From Nitrososphaerota archaeon (lineage in GTDB: Archaea > Thermoproteota > Nitrososphaeria_A > Caldarchaeales > Wolframiiraptoraceae): a stretch of DNA of 5,148 nucleotides. Both the position numbers and the translations under genes were made by a program. Positions 1 through 4,085 of this stretch are shown here, one piece after another. The number at the start of each line of letters is the position of its first letter. The stretch's first letter is position 1. The stretch is taken from assembly GCA_021160205.1 (NCBI GenBank), contig JAGHCZ010000072.1, forward strand, positions 1 to 5,148, read 5' to 3'. A model generated the notes under the pieces. It ran no database searches. It saw only the letters and a program-made list of their open reading frames with translations, and had not been told where the DNA came from.

Positions 1-1
1 G

Positions 2-106
2 CTTGTCGTGGAAGAAATCGGATTCCGATCACTTATATCACCTTCGGCTAAGAGCGAGATTAGGCGCAGGGCCGGGGAAATCTACGAGTCGATAAGGGAA
101 TTATAA
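2..106 (+). CDS. C-terminal fragment of an unidentified protein
   Basis: An open frame enters from the left edge and gives 34 codons before a TAA stop at 104-106. The visible tail is charged and probably helical, ending in AGEIYESIREL. Codon choice (ATA, AGG, GAG) resembles that of the neighbours, which supports real coding. I do not recognise the family, and the fragment is too short to assign a function. The gene converges with the small minus-strand gene, with only 5 bases between the two stop codons, so any transcription terminator of either must lie inside the other's coding region. Confidence 0.6.
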   Translation, partial: LVVEEIGFRSLISPSAKSEIRRRAGEIYESIREL

Positions 107-111
107 GCTGG

Positions 112-276
112 CTAATCCACTGTTATGCCGTGTTTCTTCAGCGCCTTTTTTATTTTCTCTATCTCGCCCTTTAGATACATCAACTCCCTGACGATCATCT
201 CTAAATCCGACGGGAGGACGTAGCCATGCCCCCTAAGCATCCTCATCTTATCGATCAAATCATCCGAGGCTCCCAT
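112..276 (-). CDS. Small hypothetical protein (54 aa) with C-terminal coiled coil
   Basis: Reading the minus strand from ATG at 276 gives 54 codons and a TAG stop at 112-114. I do not recognise the family. Residues 1-20 are mixed (MGASDDLIDKMRMLRGHGYV). Residues 25-46 have hydrophobic residues in perfect heptad spacing (L25, I28, L32, L35, I39, I42, L46) with a lysine-rich end, so a helix forming a coiled coil or packing against a partner is predicted. No membrane segment, signal peptide or cysteine is present. Reality is supported by a GGTG ribosome binding motif 7 bases before the ATG, a TATA-like box further upstream, and codon choice like its neighbours. The fit between upstream signals and this ATG favours it over the in-frame Met11 and Met13. 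It diverges from the dehydrogenase gene. Function unknown. Confidence 0.62.
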   Translation of the reverse strand: MGASDDLIDKMRMLRGHGYVLPSDLEMIVRELMYLKGEIEKIKKALKKHGITVD

Positions 277-283
277 TAAAAGA

Positions 284-287
284 CACC
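284..287 (-). promoter_or_regulatory. Ribosome binding site of the 54-aa gene
   Basis: The minus strand reads GGTG here, 7 bases before the ATG at 276. This matches the core of the archaeal anti-16S motif (GGTGA) at a normal spacing and decides the start. A full GGTGAT lies farther upstream but is too distant from the ATG to serve it. Confidence 0.45.
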
Positions 288-310
288 AAGAAAAGAATCA
301 CCTTCTACCC

Positions 311-316
311 TTATAA
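311..316 (-). promoter_or_regulatory. TATA-like box, promoter of the 54-aa gene
   Basis: The palindromic TTATAA lies about 37 bases before the minus-strand ATG. Placing transcription start about 25 bases downstream gives a leader of roughly 12 bases, which would just contain the GGTG motif. Because the box is symmetrical it could in principle serve either strand, but the spacing suits the minus-strand gene better. Assigned by sequence and position only. Confidence 0.35.
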
Positions 317-336
317 CGGTTTAATCGATAGAATTC

Positions 337-345
337 ATTTTTAAG
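337..345 (+). promoter_or_regulatory. TATA-like box before the dehydrogenase gene
   Basis: ATTTTTAAG is centred about 32 bases before the ATG at 373. With a usual archaeal spacing of about 25 bases, transcription would begin around 366-370, giving an almost leaderless mRNA. This agrees with the absence of any GGTGA-like motif before this start. Confidence 0.4.
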
Positions 346-372
346 AACCCGTACAATCCACCTAGTAGCCGA

Positions 373-1518
373 ATGGACCTAGAAAAAGCCGGGAAAATCG
401 CGGTAATAGGCTCGGGGAGGATGGGGCCGGGAATAGCGCAGCTGGCGGCGATGAAAGGATATGAGGTCGCTCTATGGGGAAGGAGAAGAGATTCCCTGAA
501 AAAGGCCGAAGAAAGAATAACTTGGAGCATGAGAAAGCTCGTGAAGAAAAAGATCTTTCAAGAAAACTCGATAAAAAACGTTTTAAACAGAATAAATTAC
601 GAAATAGACCTTAAAGAAGCCGTTTGCGACGCAGATCTGGTGGTGGAGGCGGTAATAGAGGACACCGAGGTAAAGCTTAGGATATTGAGTCAAATAGCGA
701 TGAACGCGCCCTCCCACGCCCTCCTCTCTTCCACCACGAGCACCATACCCATCACCGAGCTCGCCGCGTCAACCGATAGACCTGAAAAATTCATTGGGAT
801 ACATTTCTTTAACCCCCCACAGCTGATCGAACTCGTCGAGATAACGCCTGGAAAAAGGACGTCTCAGAAAACCATTCGAGAAGCCATAAACTTCGCAAAG
901 ACCCTGGGAAAACAGACCCTATTATGCAGAGAGGATGCCCCCGCATTCATCGTCAACCGGATACTACTACCTATTCTAGATGAGGCTGCGTGGATGGTTT
1001 TCCGAGGGGAGGCGACGGTGACGTGCATAGATTCAACGATCAAAGAGCGGCTTAAGGCGCCGATGGGCCCCTTCGAACTAATGGATTTCATCGGCATAGA
1101 TGTGGTATACCACGCTATGAAAGAGGTGATGAAAAGAGAACAAACCCTGATAACTTTTTGTCCATTAATCAAGAAATTCTATGAAAGAGGATTCATGGGA
1201 AAAGACCGGGGAGGGGGATTCTATCAACACCCCGAGCTGATCAAAAACCCGGCAAAAGCCGCCAACAACGCCATAGACATAGCAACGCTACTTGCACCGG
1301 CGGCGAATTCCATAGCGAGGATTCTGAAGAGAAGACTTACATCTATAGAAGAGGTAGAAAGAGCGGTGAAAACCGCCTTAAAATACTCCTCGGGAATAAT
1401 CCGCGAATTACGTTCAATAGGCTTCAAAAGAATCCGGGAAACACTACTCGAGAAATACAGAGCATACAAATGTGAACTCTATCTCCCCGAAGAAAACTTA
1501 AAGGAAATATTTTACTGA
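373..1518 (+). CDS. hbd: 3-hydroxyacyl-CoA dehydrogenase (hydroxybutyryl-CoA dehydrogenase type)
   Basis: Interconverts (S)-3-hydroxyacyl-CoA and 3-oxoacyl-CoA with NAD(P) in the cytoplasm, in beta-oxidation or a related pathway. The Rossmann domain (about 7-187) opens with GSGRMG at 13-18. S123, H144 (in IGIHFFNP), E156 (in LVEI) and N195 (in FIVNR) match the active-site Ser, His, Glu and Asn of the family, and the His-Glu spacing of 12 equals that of the human enzyme. The C-terminal domain follows (about 188-287, with PMGPFEL and MGKDRGGGFY). Residues 288-381 add a region resembling a decayed, truncated second copy of that domain, so the protein is longer than the usual 280-290 residues. 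After the second beta strand the usual ribose-binding Asp is replaced by G36-R37-R38-R39, suggesting NADP(H). ATG 373 is the first start after an in-frame TAA at 322 and sits at the proper distance before the Rossmann fold. First gene of a pair with the hydratase. Confidence 0.93.
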   Translation: MDLEKAGKIAVIGSGRMGPGIAQLAAMKGYEVALWGRRRDSLKKAEERITWSMRKLVKKKIFQENSIKNVLNRINYEIDLKEAVCDADLVVEAVIEDTEVKLRILSQIAMNAPSHALLSSTTSTIPITELAASTDRPEKFIGIHFFNPPQLIELVEITPGKRTSQKTIREAINFAKTLGKQTLLCREDAPAFIVNRILLPILDEAAWMVFRGEATVTCIDSTIKERLKAPMGPFELMDFIGIDVVYHAMKEVMKREQTLITFCPLIKKFYERGFMGKDRGGGFYQHPELIKNPAKAANNAIDIATLLAPAANSIARILKRRLTSIEEVERAVKTALKYSSGIIRELRSIGFKRIRETLLEKYRAYKCELYLPEENLKEIFY

Positions 1519-1523
1519 GGTGA
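1517..1523 (+). promoter_or_regulatory. Ribosome binding site of the hydratase, overlapping the upstream stop codon
   Basis: GAGGTGA shares bases with the dehydrogenase stop TGA (1516-1518). GGTGA (1519-1523) ends 5 bases before TTG at 1529, a normal spacing. The GTG at 1520 lies inside this motif, so using it as the start would leave the motif without a role. This points to TTG 1529 as the initiation codon and to translational coupling of the two genes. Confidence 0.6.
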
Positions 1524-1528
1524 AGACC

Positions 1529-2287
1529 TTGAAGAAAAACTTGATCATAAAGAAGAAAGACAAACTTGCGTGGATTCTGTTGAACAGGCCGGAGAAATTG
1601 AACGCGCTCACAGACGAAATGATGGAACAACTTGGAAAAGCACTCGACATCTTAAACTCCGAGGATATACGAGTCATAATAATCTCTGGAAGCGGAAACT
1701 CATTTTCATCCGGAGCCGATTTAGGCATGTTAACGCGTCTTAAGAAGGGTGAGGCAATGGAAAAAGCACGCCTATGGAGATCTATACTCGATAAACTGGA
1801 ATCATTCCCCAAACCCACGATCGCCGCGATAAAGGGATATTGCCTTGGATGCGGACTGGAACTCGCCCTCGCATGCGACTTCAGAATAGCCTCGGAAGAC
1901 GCGGCATTCGGGCAACCTGAAATAAAATTGGGCCTCATACCTGGAGCCGGCGCACCCAAGAGACTCGTTAAATTACTAGGGGAGGGCAAGTCAAAGGAGC
2001 TGATTATGTTTGGTAGAGAAATCGCCTCGAAAGAGGCAGAAAAAATGGGACTCGTGACTAAAGTGGTCCCAAGAGAAAACCTCGAGCGAGAGGCAGAAAA
2101 AATAGCATTAGAATTGGCCGAGAAATCCCCCAAAGCACTAGAAAAAATCAAACAAGTCATAAAACTCATCTCAGAAGGCAGATACGCGGAAGCCGGAGAA
2201 ATCGAGTCAACGACATTCGGAGAACTGATAGAAAACAGGAAATTCGAAGAAAAACTAAGAGGAAAATCCGCCTCGAAGCCTGAATGA
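1529..2287 (+). CDS. Enoyl-CoA hydratase/isomerase family protein (crotonase fold)
   Basis: Probably hydrates trans-2-enoyl-CoA (crotonyl-CoA or longer) to (S)-3-hydroxyacyl-CoA, the substrate of the dehydrogenase encoded just upstream. From TTG 1529 it has 252 residues, the normal crotonase length; starting at GTG 1520 would add three. Numbering from GTG 1520: NRPEKLNAL (22-30), the FSSGADL oxyanion-hole loop (62-68), GCGLELALACDF (110-121) and FGQPEIKLGLIPGAG (130-144). E114 and E134 match the two catalytic glutamates of rat hydratase (E144, E164), with the same spacing of 20, which favours true hydratase over other crotonase activities. The usual GGG before the first glutamate is GCG, so Cys111 sits at the oxyanion-hole glycine position. 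The C-terminal helices are charged. The stop TGA is at 2285-2287. The gene immediately follows the dehydrogenase in the order of archaeal dehydrogenase-hydratase fusions. Chain-length specificity cannot be read from the sequence. Confidence 0.9.
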   Translation: MKKNLIIKKKDKLAWILLNRPEKLNALTDEMMEQLGKALDILNSEDIRVIIISGSGNSFSSGADLGMLTRLKKGEAMEKARLWRSILDKLESFPKPTIAAIKGYCLGCGLELALACDFRIASEDAAFGQPEIKLGLIPGAGAPKRLVKLLGEGKSKELIMFGREIASKEAEKMGLVTKVVPRENLEREAEKIALELAEKSPKALEKIKQVIKLISEGRYAEAGEIESTTFGELIENRKFEEKLRGKSASKPE

Positions 2288-2308
2288 GTCAACGACACTC
2301 GCTTCGAG
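2272..2308 (+). other. Inverted repeat / possible hairpin at the 3' end of the hydratase gene
   Basis: CTCGAAGC (2272-2279) and GCTTCGAG (2301-2308) are perfect 8-base reverse complements. Between them GAGT (2286-2289) and ACTC (2297-2300) can extend the stem across a 6-base bulge, leaving a 7-base loop. The structure spans the hydratase stop codon. No T-tract follows directly, so it is not a clear terminator; it could protect the mRNA 3' end or be chance. The A/T-rich stretch after it belongs to the next promoter. Confidence 0.35.
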
Positions 2309-2328
2309 ACCTGAACAGTGTAGGGATA

Positions 2329-2337
2329 TTTATTTAA
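2329..2337 (+). promoter_or_regulatory. TATA-like box before the thioredoxin-reductase-like gene
   Basis: TTTATTTAA is centred about 28 bases before ATG 2361, so transcription should start within a few bases of the ATG. There is no GGTGA-like site before the ATG, consistent with leaderless translation. It implies that this gene is transcribed separately from the dehydrogenase-hydratase pair. Confidence 0.5.
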
Positions 2338-2360
2338 TTCCTAATTTAATATCTAGAGAA

Positions 2361-3317
2361 ATGTCCGAGGGCACGTTTGATGTTCTGATTGTGGGTGGTG
2401 GTCCTGCTGGTCTTACTGCCGCCCTTTATGCGTCGAGGCAGGGCGTGAAGACCGGGTTGATAACAATCGATATTGGGGGTCAATTAATGATGAGTCCGAG
2501 AATTGAGAATTTCCCCGGATTACCTCCGCTATCTGGATTTGAGTTGGCGAACAGTATTTTGGATCAAGTTAGGGAGTTGGGATGTGAGCTTATCTATGAT
2601 GAGGTTGTTAAAATTGATCGAGGCGATGGAGGATTCATTGTTTATGCTAAAAGCGGGAGGAAATATTCCTCTAAGACTGTAATCTTAGCTATAGGGAAGA
2701 GACCCCGAAAACTGGGGGTCCCTGGAGAAGATAAATTCGTTGGGAAGGGAGTGAGCTACTGCGCTGTCTGTGATGCCCCCCTCTATAGAGATAAAAGGGT
2801 GGCGATCGTGGGTTGGGGGGAGGCTGTTTATGAGGCTGCTGTGGTTCTTAGTAGTTATGGTAATAAGTTATACATAATTTTCCCGGGTAAAGTCGTTGAA
2901 GGGGATCTTACGGAGAAGCTCAAGCAGCTGGGAGCTGAGCTGATGGAGAGGAATAAGGTTATGGAGATAAAGGGCGACCTGGTTGTAAAATCGATTGTAT
3001 TGAAGAACTTAGAGAGCGGCGAGACTTCAGAACTGGAGGTAGATGGTGTTTTCGTTGAAATGGGCTATGTCGCTGATACGGGCTGGTTAAGAAGCTTGGT
3101 AGAGGTTAATGAAAACGGAGAGATAGTTGTCGATAAGAAGTGCAAGACTAGTAGAGAAGGAATCTTCGCTGCAGGCGACGTCACCGATGTTCCGTATAAG
3201 CAGGCGGTCATAGCAGCGGCGCAGGGCGCGAGCGCCGCCCTTTCGGCCTATAATTACTTGGTCAGGTTGTCTGGAGGCGCCGAGGTTAGGTCAGATTGGC
3301 GTAAAGTAATGGAGTGA
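2361..3317 (+). CDS. trxB: Thioredoxin-reductase-like FAD-dependent disulfide oxidoreductase
   Basis: A cytoplasmic flavoprotein of the low-molecular-weight thioredoxin reductase family, expected to pass electrons through FAD to a redox-active disulfide and on to thioredoxin or a glutaredoxin-like protein. At 318 residues it has the normal length. Seen in order: FAD-binding GGGPAG (12-17); GGQ (39-41) and IENFPG (48-53); the dithiol motif C134-A-V-C137-D138; a second Rossmann segment starting GWGEAVYEAA (151-160); and the C-terminal FAD motif GIFAAGDV (267-274) with the following Q281. The usual HRRDxFRA that binds the NADPH 2'-phosphate is replaced by F174-P175-G176-K177 with E180 at the last Arg position, and GGGxxA reads GWGEAV. 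Flavin and disulfide chemistry thus look intact, while classic NADPH use is doubtful. NADH, ferredoxin or another donor is possible, as for the Thermoplasma acidophilum reductase, which uses neither NADPH nor NADH. Codon use is much richer in third-position T than in the upstream pair. No thioredoxin gene is visible nearby. Confidence 0.9.
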   Translation: MSEGTFDVLIVGGGPAGLTAALYASRQGVKTGLITIDIGGQLMMSPRIENFPGLPPLSGFELANSILDQVRELGCELIYDEVVKIDRGDGGFIVYAKSGRKYSSKTVILAIGKRPRKLGVPGEDKFVGKGVSYCAVCDAPLYRDKRVAIVGWGEAVYEAAVVLSSYGNKLYIIFPGKVVEGDLTEKLKQLGAELMERNKVMEIKGDLVVKSIVLKNLESGETSELEVDGVFVEMGYVADTGWLRSLVEVNENGEIVVDKKCKTSREGIFAAGDVTDVPYKQAVIAAAQGASAALSAYNYLVRLSGGAEVRSDWRKVME

Positions 3318-3337
3318 GTGAAAGATACTTAGCGTGG

Positions 3338-3345
3338 CTTATTAT
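3338..3345 (+). promoter_or_regulatory. Possible TATA-like box before the ABC transporter operon
   Basis: CTTATTAT is centred about 26 bases before the TTG start at 3368, in a 50-base gap after the preceding stop. This would give a leaderless mRNA and fits the lack of a GGTGA-like motif there. The match is weak, and read-through from the preceding gene on the same strand is equally possible. Confidence 0.3.
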
Positions 3346-3367
3346 GATCTAACTCTGAGCATAGGAC

Positions 3368-4084
3368 TTGGATGCCGTCTTCGCGGATTCGTTGGAAAAG
3401 CGTTTTGGCAGAAAACATGTACTTAAGGGTATTTCTTTCAAGGTCTCTTCTTCTGAGATATTCGGCATTATAGGTCCGAATGGCGCTGGTAAAACCACGA
3501 CGCTCAGGATTCTTTCCACGATATTAACCCCGGATTCCGGAGACGCGTTAATTATGGGATACAGCGTTAAAGAAGAGCCCGATAAGGTCAGGAAGAATAT
3601 TTCATATCTTCCTGAAGATTCCGGTGTATATAATCACCTAACGGGATATGATTTCCTGAAAATGATGGCAGAGGTCTATGGCAAAGGCGTCGAACATGTA
3701 AAAAAGGGAATAGAGATATCCGGTCTCAAATCGGCGCTAGATTCCCCCATGGGGTCCTATAGTAAGGGGATGAAGAGGAGGATTTTACTCGCCGCGGTTC
3801 TTATGGTGGAGCCGAAGGTAGCGATTCTAGATGAGCCGACCTCCGGACTAGATGTTAGACATGCTTTCTATATTAGAAGAGTCATAAGGGATTACGTAAA
3901 AACAACCAACACATCGGCCATAATTTCAAGTCATAACATGCTTGAAGTAGAATATCTTTGTGACCGCGTCGCATTCATCGACAATGGGAAGATCATAATG
4001 GAGGGGAAGCCGGAAGAGTTAAAAGAGGAATTTAGGGCAGAAAATCTGGAGGAAGTCTTCGCGAAATTGATAGGTGAGGCTTAG
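3368..4084 (+). CDS. ABC transporter ATP-binding protein (ABC-2 exporter type)
   Basis: A cytoplasmic ATPase subunit that should drive the adjacent permease. It has 238 residues, normal for a single nucleotide-binding domain. Seen in order: Walker A GPNGAGKTT (36-44); a Q-loop region reading YLPEDSGVY, with E83 at the usual Gln position, a variant I recall from NatA-like ATPases; the signature YSKGM (131-135) in place of LSGGQ; Walker B and D-loop VAILDEPTSGLD (151-162) with catalytic E156; and the switch His H189 in SSHNM. The ending NLEEVFAKLIGEA is typical of drug, sodium or ABC-2 exporter ATPases. The start is TTG at 3368: it preserves the first strand (DAVFADSLEKRFG), which an internal TTG at 3392 would lose, and the ATG at 3372 is out of frame. 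The start lacks a ribosome binding motif, so it is the least certain part. The stop is one base from the permease ATG, so the two are co-translated. Confidence 0.92.
   Translation: MDAVFADSLEKRFGRKHVLKGISFKVSSSEIFGIIGPNGAGKTTTLRILSTILTPDSGDALIMGYSVKEEPDKVRKNISYLPEDSGVYNHLTGYDFLKMMAEVYGKGVEHVKKGIEISGLKSALDSPMGSYSKGMKRRILLAAVLMVEPKVAILDEPTSGLDVRHAFYIRRVIRDYVKTTNTSAIISSHNMLEVEYLCDRVAFIDNGKIIMEGKPEELKEEFRAENLEEVFAKLIGEA
4073..4078 (+). promoter_or_regulatory. Ribosome binding site of the permease gene
   Basis: GGTGAG lies inside the last codons of the ATPase gene, 7 bases before ATG 4086. It is a strong archaeal motif at ideal spacing. It fixes the permease start and supports translational coupling of the two subunits. 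Confidence 0.75.
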
Positions 4085-4085
4085 C

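Noticed and set aside
864..1172. Minus-strand open frame of 102 codons opposite the dehydrogenase
   Set aside because: It lies wholly inside the dehydrogenase, over its most conserved motifs, and has no recognisable family features; the same holds for the smaller minus-strand frames at 321-530, 1224-1469 and 1424-1630.
2032..2103. Direct repeat AGAGGCAGAAAAAAT at 2032-2046 and 2089-2103
   Set aside because: The offset of 57 bases is in frame and both copies encode E-A-E-K helical segments of the hydratase; common codons for charged helices explain it.
1498..2298. Long open frame (266 codons) on the minus strand opposite the hydratase
   Set aside because: Its translation is Ser/Phe/Ile-rich low-complexity sequence typical of an antisense shadow, it covers a clearly conserved crotonase on the other strand, and it would overlap the dehydrogenase end.
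2701..2720. Inverted repeat GACCCC/GGGGTC
   Set aside because: It lies inside the conserved RPRKLGVPGE region of the flavoprotein; coding constraint explains the bases and there is no sign of a regulatory role.
3224..3235. GC-rich palindrome GGCGC-GA-GCGCC
   Set aside because: It encodes the Ala/Gly-rich FAD-binding helix near the flavoprotein C-terminus, where GCN and GGN codons easily create palindromes.
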